This document shows, piece by piece, positions 1-8,906 of a stretch of DNA of 64,000 nt. A program made the translations under genes and the position numbers. Under the pieces are notes generated by a model that was given only the letters and a program-made list of their open reading frames with translations, made no database searches and was not told where the DNA came from. Source of the DNA: Psychrobacter sp. JCM 18903 (GTDB lineage: Bacteria; Pseudomonadota; Gammaproteobacteria; Pseudomonadales; Moraxellaceae). The DNA is taken from NCBI RefSeq assembly GCF_000586475.1, contig NZ_BAWJ01000003.1:124001-188000 (forward strand), in the 5' to 3' direction. Each line of letters opens with the position of its first letter. Positions within the stretch are counted from its first letter, which is position 1.

Positions 1-130
1 AACACGTATGGAAGAGCTGGTACAATTAAAGCAACATCTACTAGCGTTGCGGCAAAAATGCGCAAGTGAAGCGCTAGCTGAATCCTGCGGAATATTGCAT
101 GCGCTTGCCGATAACTCCTGTCATAAATAA
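1..130 (+). CDS. MerR-family metal-responsive regulator, C-terminal fragment
   Basis: Only the last 42 codons are in the window; the frame is open from base 2 and stops with TAA at 128-130. The fragment reads as a dimerisation helix (MEELVQLKQHLLALRQKC) followed by a Cys-bearing tail (ESCGILHAL, then NSCHK). This layout resembles the C-terminus of CadR/PbrR/ZntR-like MerR regulators, in which cysteines bind a soft or divalent metal. It lies next to copper genes but differs from the CueR encoded at 3161, so it may sense another metal. Family placement is by pattern only, because the DNA-binding half is outside the window. Confidence 0.6.
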   Translation, partial: TRMEELVQLKQHLLALRQKCASEALAESCGILHALADNSCHK

Positions 131-271
131 AGTATTCATTTTGGTAACATTATCCACTTTTCATACGTAAAAGTAGACATATCACCAAACGCGCATGGTC
201 AATAAATTCAAAATGATTCAGCCCATAATCCTTTCTGTTAATCGTATAGACTGCGCGTCTATCAGACTGAT

Positions 272-466
272 TCATTGCACTTGTGCAGGGAAGCCAGCCT
301 TTGCTAAAGCAGTCGTCATCTGCTCAACACTTGCGATGGTTTCGATACTGATCACTTTGGCTGCTAAATCAATGTCAATCTTGGCGTTTGAGTCGATATC
401 GTGAATGGTTGCTGTCACACCACGAGCACAACCGCCACATTTCATATTTACAATTAATAGTTTCAT
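272..466 (-). CDS. CopZ-like heavy-metal-binding (HMA) chaperone
   Basis: Small HMA-domain protein of 64 residues beginning MKLLIVNMKCGGCARGV. The Cys-x-x-Cys pair at residues 10 and 13 is the metal-binding motif of copper chaperones and of P1B-ATPase N-terminal domains. The start at 466 is chosen because GGAGAAAG sits just upstream, even though the frame stays open to 565. By family it would carry Cu(I) in the cytoplasm to CopA. It is divergent from copA and has its own MerR-type promoter (501-531). The usual MTCxxC is MKCGGC here, so metal specificity is inferred from context. Confidence 0.8.
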   Translation of the reverse strand: MKLLIVNMKCGGCARGVTATIHDIDSNAKIDIDLAAKVISIETIASVEQMTTALAKAGFPAQVQ

Positions 467-500
467 AGCCTTTCTCCAAATAAGTTTTATTTCATCACTA

Positions 501-531
501 AGCTTAAGCCTTGTCATGATGGTAAGGCCAA
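501..531 (-). promoter_or_regulatory. MerR/CueR-type promoter of the HMA chaperone gene
   Basis: On the minus strand, -35 TTGGCC (526-531) and -10 TAAGCT (501-506) are separated by exactly 19 bp, the elongated spacer typical of MerR-family activated promoters. The spacer holds a dyad CCTT...AAGG. It closely resembles the copA promoter at 553-583, sharing TTACCATnATGnCAA. CueR at 3161 is the likely activator; this is inferred. Confidence 0.7.
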
Positions 532-552
532 ACACATTTTTAAAAAACACGC

Positions 553-583
553 TTGACCTTACCATTATGTCAACCTCTATGCT
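553..583 (+). promoter_or_regulatory. MerR/CueR-type promoter of copA
   Basis: The -35 TTGACC (553-558) and -10 TATGCT (578-583) are separated by 19 bp. The spacer TTACCATTATGTCAACCTC matches the spacer of the opposing promoter at most positions. The copA ribosome binding site and ATG follow 25-35 bp downstream. The long spacer argues that an MerR-type activator is needed for transcription. Confidence 0.72.
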
Positions 584-616
584 GTTGATAACAGATTGAA
601 CATGATAGAGGGTGTT

Positions 617-3095
617 ATGAACTCAGAAAATAGTAAGTCTTATCTTTACAATGAAACATTGCCCATTGAAGGTATGACCTGTGCTTCATGTGTGGGGCGG
701 GTGGAAAAAGCATTAAAAAAAGTTGAAGGTGTTGAAAATGCTGAGGTGAATCTTGCGACTGAAAAAGCCATGATTTCCTCGTCTCAACCTTTAGACCTTA
801 TCGCAGTAACCAAAGCCGTAGAACGAACCGGTTATAAGGTCTTGGCCTCTCAGCCGATTGAGCTGTCGATAGAAGGTATGACTTGTGCTTCCTGTGTTGG
901 ACGGGTAGAAAAAGCATTAAAAAAAGTCGAGGGCGTACAACAAGCAAACGTCAACCTTGCTACCGAACGCGCATGGGTACAAGGCAACGCTCAAGTACAG
1001 AGTAGCGATTTGATTCAAGCCGTTAAAAAAGCGGGATACACGGCTAAGCAGATTGAGCAGAGTGTGAGTGTTCAACAGGATAAAAAAGCCACGGAACAGC
1101 AGCAGCTGAAACGAGATTTAGCGATCTCTTTAATTCTAGCCGTGCCTGTTTTTATTCTAGAAATGGGATCACATATGATTCCAGCTTTTCATATGTGGGT
1201 CATGGATAATATCGGCACGCAACAAAGCTGGCTGATTCAATTTGTTTTGACCACGCTGGTACTTATCTTTCCAGGGCGACGTTTTTTATCAAAAAGGTAT
1301 TCCAGCATTATGGCGCTTTGCTCCAGATATGAATTCATTGGTGGCTGTTGGAACACTAGCGGCTTATAGTTTTTCGCTAGTCGCAACATTTATTCCACAA
1401 GTTCTACCTGAAGGCACTGTGAATGTTTATTACGAAGCGGCAGCTGTGATTGTAAGCTTAATTTTATTAGGGCGTTATTTTGAGGCAAAAGCCAAAGGGC
1501 GTACCTCTCAAGCCATTCAACATCTAGTGGGTATGCAAGCAAAAACAGCGCGTATTCACCACAATGGGCAAGTGATTGAAGTACCGATTGCAGAGGTGAC
1601 CACAGAAACGATCGTTGAGATTCGACCCGGTGAGCGTGTTCCAGTCGATGGTGAAGTCGTTGAAGGTCAAAGTTATATTGATGAATCCATGATTACAGGT
1701 GAACCCGTGCCTGTCAAAAAACAAGTCGGTGATCAAGTGGTAGGCGGCACGGTCAATCAGAATGGAAACTTAAATTTTCGGGCAACTGCCATTGGAGAAT
1801 CGTCGGTATTGGCGCAAATCATTCGCATGGTTGAACAGGCTCAAGGGTCTAAATTACCGATTCAGGCATTGGTCGATAAAGTCACTATGTGGTTTGTTCC
1901 CATGGTCATGCTCTTAGCGGCCCTGACTTTTGCTGTATGGTTTATTTTTGGTCCTGACCCTGCGTTGACGTTTAGTCTCGTCAACGCCGTTGCCGTCCTA
2001 ATCATTGCTTGTCCCTGTGCAATGGGATTGGCAACCCCCACCTCCATTATGGTGGGTACAGGTCGCGGCGCAGAAATGGGCGTCTTATTCCGCAAAGGTG
2101 AAGCATTACAAGCGTTACAGGAAGTTCAAGTCATTGCGGTCGATAAAACTGGTACATTGACTGAAGGCAAACCAACCTTGACAGACTTTTATGTCCAACA
2201 AGGGTTCGAACGTGAGCAAGTCTTGCGCATTGTGGCATCGGTCGAAGCAAAATCTGAACATCCCATTGCCCTAGCCATTGTTCAGGCCGCAGAGCAACAA
2301 AATATTAGCTTATTACCGATTACCACTTTTCACTCTGTGACAGGATTTGGCATCAAAGCAGAAGTTGAAGGTCAAGCCGTTCATATTGGTGCTGATCGTT
2401 ATATGCAGCAATTAGGACTTGATGTTACTCCCTTTAAAGACGAAGCCACGCACTTAGGACAAGAAGCTAAAACCCCTATATATGTCGCGATTGACCAGAA
2501 GCTAGCAGCCATTATTGCCGTTGCAGATCCTATTAAAGACAGCACTTATGCCGCTATTGCAGGTTTACATCAACTGGGATTAAAAGTAGCAATGATTACA
2601 GGCGACAATCGCCATACTGCGCAAGCGATTGCCGCAAAATTACATATTGATCAAGTGATCGCAGAAGTGTTGCCTGATGGAAAAGTAGATGCGATATGTC
2701 AACTGCAACAACAATATGGGCGAGTGGCTTTTGTTGGTGATGGTATCAATGATGCGCCCGCTCTTGCTCAAGCTGATGTCGGACTGGCAATTGGGACAGG
2801 GACAGATGTGGCAATTGAAGCCGCAGATGTAGTGTTGATGTCGGGTAGTTTACAAGGGGTTCCTAATGCGATTGCTTTAAGTAAAGCGACCATCAAAAAT
2901 ATTCGACAAAATCTATTTTGGGCATTTTTCTATAATATTGCTCTGATTCCAATTGCTGCAGGGGTCTTGTATCCAGCGTTTGGAATTTTGTTGTCACCAA
3001 TTTTTGCAGCAGGAGCAATGGCGCTATCCTCTGTTTTTGTGCTAGGTAATGCCTTACGCTTAAAGTATTTTCAGGTGCCAACGATTAAAGCATAG
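617..3095 (+). CDS. copA: Copper-exporting P1B-type ATPase CopA (apparent frameshift)
   Basis: Cu(I) efflux ATPase of the inner membrane. Two nearly identical HMA domains come first, each with MTCASC (Cys 22/25 and 90/93). They are followed by membrane helices, the TGE actuator motif ([10 protein letters not shown]), the CPC metal site ([13 protein letters not shown]), the DKTGT phosphorylation motif, SEHP and [10 protein letters not shown]. The start at 617 follows AGAGGG; TTG 596 and ATG 602 are alternatives. The frame breaks at the A5 run 1291-1295: removing one A restores [20 protein letters not shown] and gives about 825 residues, normal for CopA. As given, the gene reads as two overlapping ORFs (to 1369, then from 1329). 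This is the only clear one-base gain among the frameshifts in this window. Confidence 0.9.
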
Positions 3096-3109
3096 ATTGT
3101 ATTAAGATA

Positions 3110-3143
3110 GGGTTAAAGTAGCCGTTTGGCTTTAACCCTTTTT
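3110..3143 (+). terminator. Rho-independent terminator after copA
   Basis: Inverted repeat GGGTTAAAG / CTTTAACCC (3110-3118 and 3130-3138) followed by five T, between the copA stop and cueR. Confidence 0.7.
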
Positions 3144-3160
3144 ATATCAGGAGGAAAGTT

Positions 3161-3553
3161 ATGAATATCGGTCAAGCGTCAGAGCAATCAGGAATCTCTC
3201 CCAAAATGATCCGCTATTATGAACAGATTGGGTTACTTGATGCCGCAAAACGCTCAAATTCAGGATATCGAATCTATTCTAAACAAGATATAAAAGACTT
3301 ATGCTTTTTGAGACAGGCTCGTGATTTAGGTTTTTCCTCCAAACAGATGAAAGAGTTACTTGATTTGCGGAAAAATACAGATCGGCAGAGTGCTGATGTT
3401 AAACAATTGACACTGCAACATATCGCAACTTTGAACCAAAAAATAGCTCAATTGCAAGATATGGTGAGCTTATTACAGGTTTCTGCTGATCATTGCTCAG
3501 GTGATGCAAACGCCGATTGTGCCATACTAAAAGATCTTGAACAGAATAAATAA
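3161..3553 (+). CDS. cueR: Cu(I)-responsive MerR regulator CueR
   Basis: 130 residues. An N-terminal winged helix-turn-helix (MNIGQASEQSGISPKMIRYY) is followed by a long dimerisation helix and the copper-binding loop HCSGDANADC. Cys112 and Cys120 have the same spacing and numbering as the Cu(I) ligands of E. coli CueR, which separates it from Zn- or Hg-sensing relatives. A strong AGGAGGAAAG site lies just upstream of the ATG. A terminator separates it from copA, but it is on the same strand and is the natural activator of the two 19-bp-spacer promoters upstream. Confidence 0.93.
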   Translation: MNIGQASEQSGISPKMIRYYEQIGLLDAAKRSNSGYRIYSKQDIKDLCFLRQARDLGFSSKQMKELLDLRKNTDRQSADVKQLTLQHIATLNQKIAQLQDMVSLLQVSADHCSGDANADCAILKDLEQNK

Positions 3554-3889
3554 AGTAAATTAGATATAATCTTACCTGTTTTTTATGCATATCTCAGTCT
3601 GAAAAAAATGTGTCTAAAAAAATAGTTTCAGAAAAAATTAAGGCTATGGTTCCCTAGTGAGGACTTGAATCTTTGGCTGTAGGCTAATGGTATCAACGTT
3701 TTAACTCGCTGAAATAGTCACAGTGTACTTCATAGTGTACTTACCATACATATTCTATTCGTGATCGGTGCGCTATAGATGCACCGATCAAACGTTATCT
3801 TAAATGAAATTGAGCATAAGAAAGACAATTTATAAAGGGTTCATTGAGGTATATATTAATATCAATGATCCAAACTCAGGAATTAAGTC
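3554..3889. other. Intergenic region with hairpin and short direct repeats
   Basis: There is no credible ORF in these 336 bases. A perfect 10-bp stem TGATCGGTGC / GCACCGATCA lies at 3762-3771 and 3781-3790 without a T tract. AGTGTACTT is repeated at 3722-3730 and 3734-3742. The region sits where the copper module meets the next locus, so it may hold a remnant of an integration event; no integrase is visible. Confidence 0.4.
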
Positions 3890-4753
3890 ATGTTATTTTT
3901 TCATTTAAAATCATCATTTCCTATATTCAAAACGGCAATGGCTTCTGCTTTATTAATGGGTACTGTACAACTGATGACAGGCTGTGACTCACAGCCCTCA
4001 TCTTCAAATAATGACGGCACTGCGCAAACGAATAATATAGATAAAGACATGGCTAAGAATGATGAGATATCTGTCAATTCGGGGCCTACAAATACGAGGG
4101 CTATGGATAAAGCACAAGCTAACGAAGCAGATATAGCTAATGAGCAAGTCGTCAGCCCATCAGGGTATCAAAAACTAAGCTTCGGTCAGATGATTACTCC
4201 TGAATTGCTAAGTAGCCTAGGAATGACCAAAGCCAAGAGCGATAACGAACAATGCTATTACGTCAGTAATTCAGAACTGAGCTATGTCGATAAAGAGTAC
4301 GGTGAACGCGCTTCTGTGTTATATCAAATCATAGATGGTAAAGTTGCTCTGATCAGTATTCAGGATCCAAGCATCCCGTTTTATAAAGACATCAACGTTG
4401 GTAATTTAGCCTCAGACGTTATGAAAGCACATAATGACGAGCTTAGCTACGAGGTCGATAAATATGCAGTTGATGGTGACTACTATAGCCTGATTGCTAA
4501 CGTCAATTTTAAGGTGATAAAAGAAAGCCCACTTGGAGAATTCTTAAAAGACGACAATATTAAGCTTAATAATAAACAGGATAATCTGCCGCTACAAATT
4601 GAATATCATATCAAGGGTGGTCAAAAGCTGAGTGATTCTATGATTAAGGCGACTGAGTGGACAGCAGACAATAAAAACCTATTAAAAGGGGAGGTAGAAA
4701 GCATCGATATTGGTATACCAGAAGCGATTTATTTGGTGGAAGGCTGCTCTTAA
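3890..4753 (+). CDS. Predicted lipoprotein of unknown function
   Basis: 287 residues. The N-terminus has a hydrophobic signal and a lipobox ending LMTGC, so Cys32 is the predicted lipidated residue. A Ser/Asn/Asp-rich linker follows (residues about 33-80), then a globular part with two Cys (QCYYVSN, and VEGCS at the very end). I do not recognise the family. AGGAATTAAG precedes the ATG; a second ATG at codon 17 is possible. It stands alone between the copper module and the convergent ampC, with a shared hairpin at the 3' end. Composition is Asp/Asn/Lys-rich. Confidence 0.7.
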   Translation: MLFFHLKSSFPIFKTAMASALLMGTVQLMTGCDSQPSSSNNDGTAQTNNIDKDMAKNDEISVNSGPTNTRAMDKAQANEADIANEQVVSPSGYQKLSFGQMITPELLSSLGMTKAKSDNEQCYYVSNSELSYVDKEYGERASVLYQIIDGKVALISIQDPSIPFYKDINVGNLASDVMKAHNDELSYEVDKYAVDGDYYSLIANVNFKVIKESPLGEFLKDDNIKLNNKQDNLPLQIEYHIKGGQKLSDSMIKATEWTADNKNLLKGEVESIDIGIPEAIYLVEGCS

Positions 4754-4764
4754 AAGTTGAATAT

Positions 4765-4791
4765 AATAACCCAGTATCTAGCTGGGTTATT
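4765..4791. terminator. Stem-loop between convergent lipoprotein gene and ampC
   Basis: Perfect 10-bp stem AATAACCCAG / CTGGGTTATT with a 7-base loop between two convergent genes. T tracts are weak on both sides, so it may serve both directions inefficiently. Confidence 0.55.
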
Positions 4792-4822
4792 AGTGAAGGG
4801 TCGCTTTGTGACTCATGCTCAA

Positions 4823-5998
4823 TCAATGAGTTATCGCACTCTCTAAAATCGTATACGCTGCTTTGACCCTATCTGCATTGGGATAGTTTTTATTTGCCAG
4901 AATGACAATGCCTGATTTTTCGGCAGGAATATAAGCGATATAGCCACCAAACCCATTAGTAGCACCTGTTTTGTTGACCCAGACGTTGTTTAAAATAGGC
5001 GTTGGATGATTATCTGTTGTAATGGCTTGAGGCTTTAGAACCACGTCCATTGAGTTGCCTTCGAGTAAGGTATTTAGCTTAGTCGGATAAGGGTACATCT
5101 CCCATCCTAACCCTTGGGTAAAAGTGCTCGCCTGATAGTAACCCTTTCTATTATTATCTAACGCTTGCTGAATATCTTTATCCAGCGGCACCAACCCCAT
5201 ATTAGCCGCCATAAACTGCGTCATATCTTTAATGGTAGATTTAATGCCATAGGCTTCAGCGTCTAACATACCAGGATTGACTCGGATAGCATCGCCAGCA
5301 GTATTATAACCAAATGCATAGTCTGCCATTTTGTCATTAGGCACATTGATAAAGGTGTTGGGCATATTGAGCGACGGCAGTATTTTTTCTTCCATAAGCT
5401 GTGTGTAGTCAGTGTCCATGCTCAATGCCGATATATAACCAAACAATCCTATGCTGGCATTGGAATACAAACGCTTTGAGTTGACAGGAAAGACGGGCTG
5501 CCAAGATTTATAATAACGGAGTAACTGTTTATTATTTTTAACGTCATCAGGTACTTGTAGCGGCAGACCACCAGCTGAATAGGTGGCTAGGTTTATAAGC
5601 TTAGTATTGCCAATGGTGCTGTTTTTTAGGTAGGGAATATATTTGTCAGCGGTATCTTCTAATGTAAGTGTGCCCTTTAATTCTGAATAACTGGCTAAGG
5701 TAGCCGCAAACGTCTTACTGATTGAGCCTAGCTCAAAAATAGTGTCCTCTGACACAGGTTTGCCAGCTTTTTTATCAGCCAAACCATAATGATAGAAGTG
5801 TGATTTACCATCAATAATAATACCAAAAGCCATCCCTGAAATATCATGTTCGTTCATTAACGATCTGGCTTGCTGATCAACGGCATTTTTCAGAAGATCA
5901 TCACTGTCAGCTGCATGTACGGTTCCAGACAGTAATGCTGCTGTTAATAAAGCGGTAAGTCCTACTTGATTTAAAAGGATTTGAACGGATTTTTTCAT
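4823..5998 (-). CDS. ampC: Class C (AmpC-type) beta-lactamase
   Basis: 391 residues with a Sec signal peptide (probable cleavage after VHA near residue 29). It is a periplasmic serine hydrolase of cephalosporins and penicillins. The class C motifs are present and spaced as expected: S92-I-S-K95 (nucleophile Ser92), Y178-S-N180 and K343-T-G345. The length matches chromosomal AmpC enzymes. No divergent ampR is present; a hypothetical protein gene lies upstream on the same strand, so inducible AmpR control is not supported here. Esterase or penicillin-binding-protein homologues share these motifs, but overall similarity favours a lactamase. Confidence 0.88.
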   Translation of the reverse strand: MKKSVQILLNQVGLTALLTAALLSGTVHAADSDDLLKNAVDQQARSLMNEHDISGMAFGIIIDGKSHFYHYGLADKKAGKPVSEDTIFELGSISKTFAATLASYSELKGTLTLEDTADKYIPYLKNSTIGNTKLINLATYSAGGLPLQVPDDVKNNKQLLRYYKSWQPVFPVNSKRLYSNASIGLFGYISALSMDTDYTQLMEEKILPSLNMPNTFINVPNDKMADYAFGYNTAGDAIRVNPGMLDAEAYGIKSTIKDMTQFMAANMGLVPLDKDIQQALDNNRKGYYQASTFTQGLGWEMYPYPTKLNTLLEGNSMDVVLKPQAITTDNHPTPILNNVWVNKTGATNGFGGYIAYIPAEKSGIVILANKNYPNADRVKAAYTILESAITH

Positions 5999-6283
5999 TA
6001 TAGGGCTTCTTGTTTATTCTGATAGATGGGCTAAGAATTTAATGCGTATGCAAATAGCTTTTCGCTTTCAATTCGGGTATGACTTTTTACATTATCTCAG
6101 AATGCTGAATCCCCGACAATCTCAGCGACTTGTTATCATGGGTTGGATGCTTTAGGGCATACCCCAAGGGAACCAGTTATTTCACCCTTCAAACCTATTA
6201 ACAGAGCACTTAAAACAGACTGCTATAATGGAACCACTTATAACAGACTATAAAAAATTTAACACGACAACATCCTGTCCTAT

Positions 6284-6751
6284 TTAACCAAATACCCGCC
6301 ATAATATCCAAAATAATCCAGCCATAATGATGGCAATCACCAATAGCCTTTTCAGCCAATAGGGTATCAGCGGTTTTTTATAGCCTAAATCATTAAGCTG
6401 GCTGTCCACACCATTTTGTAGGCTCTTGAATCCTCGACTTTGCTTAGTCGTTTTGACGCGATTTTTGATCAGCTGTCCAGTTTCATCCTCAGCACCTTGC
6501 TCTCTATCAAAGCTAATAGCATGATTAGGAATGCCTTGCTTGCTGGCGATAGTGTTGAGTTTTTGCTGCTGCTTCACCTTTAGTTGTGTCTCATAGGCAT
6601 CAATCCTATTCTTGGCATCATCCATACTAATGTCTTCGTCTGCCGCCAAAGTCTTGATCGCCATCACTAAATTGTTTTTTTCGATCATCATGATGACGTC
6701 TCTTGGCAGCTTTGGATTGACTGGTTTTGAGCTAGGGTCGGGGTTAAACAT
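6284..6751 (-). CDS. Small membrane-anchored protein of unknown function
   Basis: 155 residues. The start at 6751 follows AAGGACAGTC; an upstream in-frame start at 6784 lacks such a site. Residues about 15-55 (IMMIEKNNLVMAIKTLAADE and onward) resemble the short helical module found in proteins with an L7/L12-like C-terminal domain, but this is only a pattern match. The middle is charged and Gln/Lys-rich. One C-terminal helix (LLVIAIIMAGLFWILWRVF) predicts a tail-anchored inner-membrane protein with a cytoplasmic N-terminus. It lies between ampC and ppa on the same strand; function unknown. Confidence 0.65.
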   Translation of the reverse strand: MFNPDPSSKPVNPKLPRDVIMMIEKNNLVMAIKTLAADEDISMDDAKNRIDAYETQLKVKQQQKLNTIASKQGIPNHAISFDREQGAEDETGQLIKNRVKTTKQSRGFKSLQNGVDSQLNDLGYKKPLIPYWLKRLLVIAIIMAGLFWILWRVFG

Positions 6752-6831
6752 GACTGTCCTTATGGCGATATGAAAAATAGGCATCGATAGTGTTGATTAT
6801 TATAACCATTTTACAACAGTAATATTCAATC

Positions 6832-6868
6832 AAAAAAATACCGCAATCACGATAATGACTGCGGCATT
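6832..6868 (-). terminator. Rho-independent terminator after ppa
   Basis: On the minus strand a roughly 12-bp stem (ATGCCGCAGTCA / TGATTGCGGTAT) is followed by seven T, just past the ppa stop. Confidence 0.75.
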
Positions 6869-6912
6869 TTAATAGTTATCCTTTATTAGCATTTCTGCCA
6901 ATTTTTGATAGC

Positions 6913-7443
6913 CTATAGGTCTTTCCAGCGTTGGATAGACTCTTTGATGACTTCTTTTGCTTCTGCAACATCGCCCCAAGATTCAACGACCGTAGTGCCT
7001 GGTTTTTTCAGATCTTTATAGTGGCTGAAATGGAACTCTAACTGGTTGATTAGCTGCTTTGGTAGATCCGCTAGGCTGTTATAAGCGTTGCCTGTATCAC
7101 GGTCGTCAGCAGGTACGACGACGATCTTGTCATCGACTTCGCCATCATCAACGAACTTCATCACACCAATGACTTTGGCTTTTAAGAAAATACCAGTTGG
7201 TAGCGGCTGCTCAGTCAGCAATAACACGTCAAGCTCATCACCATCTTCGTCAAGCGTTTGCGGTATAAAACCATAGTTACAAGGCTTGGCAAAAATCTGT
7301 GGATCAATACGATCAAGCTCAAATACCGCCAGTTCACGATTCCACTCAATTTTATGGCTGCTACCAGCTGGGATTTCTACTACTACGTTGATAATGCCGC
7401 CGTCTACATCGCCTGCGTCCAAAATTTTGTTAAAATCTGCCAT
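6913..7443 (-). CDS. ppa: Inorganic pyrophosphatase
   Basis: 176 residues, family I soluble pyrophosphatase. It hydrolyses the PPi released by biosynthesis. The signature DGDELD (Asp67, Asp69, Asp72) supplies the metal-binding aspartates, and CNYGFIPQT precedes it as in the E. coli enzyme. The start at 7443 is set by GGAG seven bases upstream; an in-frame ATG four codons earlier is less likely. It has its own terminator downstream. Confidence 0.96.
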   Translation of the reverse strand: MADFNKILDAGDVDGGIINVVVEIPAGSSHKIEWNRELAVFELDRIDPQIFAKPCNYGFIPQTLDEDGDELDVLLLTEQPLPTGIFLKAKVIGVMKFVDDGEVDDKIVVVPADDRDTGNAYNSLADLPKQLINQLEFHFSHYKDLKKPGTTVVESWGDVAEAKEVIKESIQRWKDL

Positions 7444-7650
7444 AAAGTACTCCAATTTGCTTTTGTTTTAAGTGCTTGAATAATAAGTGATGATAAAAGA
7501 ATAACGTTGCGGCACTGCGATATTATCACTGTGCCAATATGTGCCGCCTGCGATTATAACAAGTTTGACTCAAATTTTCTCACAATGCTTAAGTCTAAGC
7601 GTGCACGATATTATGCAAAAAAAGATTATGCAGAAACGGACTCAAAGAAC

Positions 7651-8477
7651 TCATTTGGGTGCGAGTGCGCGTAGCTCAATGAGTCCGGCATGACGCTTAG
7701 CAATGTTATCAATAAGTTTTTGGGTCACTTGTTCATAGCTTAAGGCTTCACCAGTTTGTTCATCTGACTCTTTTTGCATAGCCACAAAGTCGGATAGCCG
7801 TAACATTTGCATCCCCGCATAGCCGCACGGATTAATCGCATTAAATGCGGACAAGTCACAATTTAAATTAAGCGCAATACCGTGATAGCTAAATCCATGT
7901 TTAATTTTGAAGCCTAGTGACGCCATTTCCCCAGCATGATTTTATCATCGAGGAAGGTGCTGTTGGCTGGTGCATTGGCATCATCACTGTCATCTGCTAC
8001 AGAAGTATCAGCATATAGATAAACGCCGGGTGCGTCACGGCGCGCATGGGCGCTAATGGTTGTAGGGTCTGATGAAAAAGGATTTTGCAAACAGTCATTA
8101 ATGACATCTTCGATTGCTTGCTCGGCATGCGAGACCAAGTTGCGCACACTCCAGCCCAAGCTATTCAAATCGAACAACCAATAAATAACCAGCTGTCCGT
8201 GACCATGCCATGTCACTTGACCGCCGCGATCCGTTTTTATAATAGGCGTATTGGTACGTTGCAAGATGTGCTCTTCTTTACCTGCTTGCCCTAAAGTATA
8301 GACATCATTGTGATCGACAATCCATAATTCGTCAGGTGTGCGCAGTCCTTGCTGTTTTTTTAAGTCAATACGCGCAAGTGTACGTGCTAGCATCGCATCG
8401 AGAGTGGGAACGTAATCGGCTGTTGTTAGATATTTGCTGATCAGTGTGTCATTAAGCTGTTGCGTGGTGTTTTGCAT
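7651..8477 (-). CDS. lipB: Octanoyl-[ACP]:protein transferase LipB (apparent frameshift)
   Basis: Transfers octanoate from acyl carrier protein to lipoyl domains, the first step of lipoate synthesis. The family signature DRGGQVTWHGHGQ and the catalytic-Cys segment INPCGYAG are present. The frame breaks at 7926-7928: adding one base to the short A run (T on the plus strand) joins IMLGK to MASLGFKIKHG, restoring the conserved Lys motif and a protein of about 275 residues. As given, it reads as two ORFs overlapping by 13 bp. ATG 8477 is preferred on family length; 8522 is possible. There is an insertion of about 25 residues (Asp/Ala/Asn-rich) before the Lys motif. lipA is not in the window. Confidence 0.9.
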
Positions 8478-8522
8478 GAGAGTCGCAGTCTTATTGTGGT
8501 CTGGTTCGAAGAGGTGTATCAC

Positions 8523-8906
8523 TGATATTCAGTCGTGATATCGATAGTGAGTGTAGCAGTTTTTGCGATTGGTACCCAAGATTATCTCTGGTCACGCTGT
8601 AAAACTCAACAATCAAAACACTGATAAATGCCCTAACGGAGTAGCCATAATAAGCAAAAGTTCTCAGTGCTTAATATGAAATTTCTAGCATTGTGATGCG
8701 TGTTTCTAGACACTTATTTCATACAGACGCAGGAGTCAACTTAATGTGCTGTTCATTGATTCGTTGATGCGCTACATTAAAGTGCAATGAATGGAATCGC
8801 ATTACTTATGTTCAGGGGTTGCCATCAATGTAACCCCTGACTAGAAATACAGAGTCTCTAACCCAATATAGTATATTGACTCCAACGCAGATGACAAGGA
8901 AGATAA
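8523..8906. other. Divergent intergenic region, lipB to aldehyde dehydrogenase
   Basis: No ORF is supported. A 9-bp inverted repeat TCAGGGGTT / AACCCCTGA (8812-8820 and 8832-8840) lies about 65 bp before the dehydrogenase start and could be an operator; it has no T tract. Confidence 0.4.

Noticed and set aside
3762-3790. 10-bp palindrome as the cueR terminator
   Set aside because: It lies over 200 bp past the cueR stop and has no T run.
8812-8840. TCAGGGGTT palindrome as a terminator for lipB
   Set aside because: lipB runs away from it, and there is no T tract; an operator or chance repeat is more likely.
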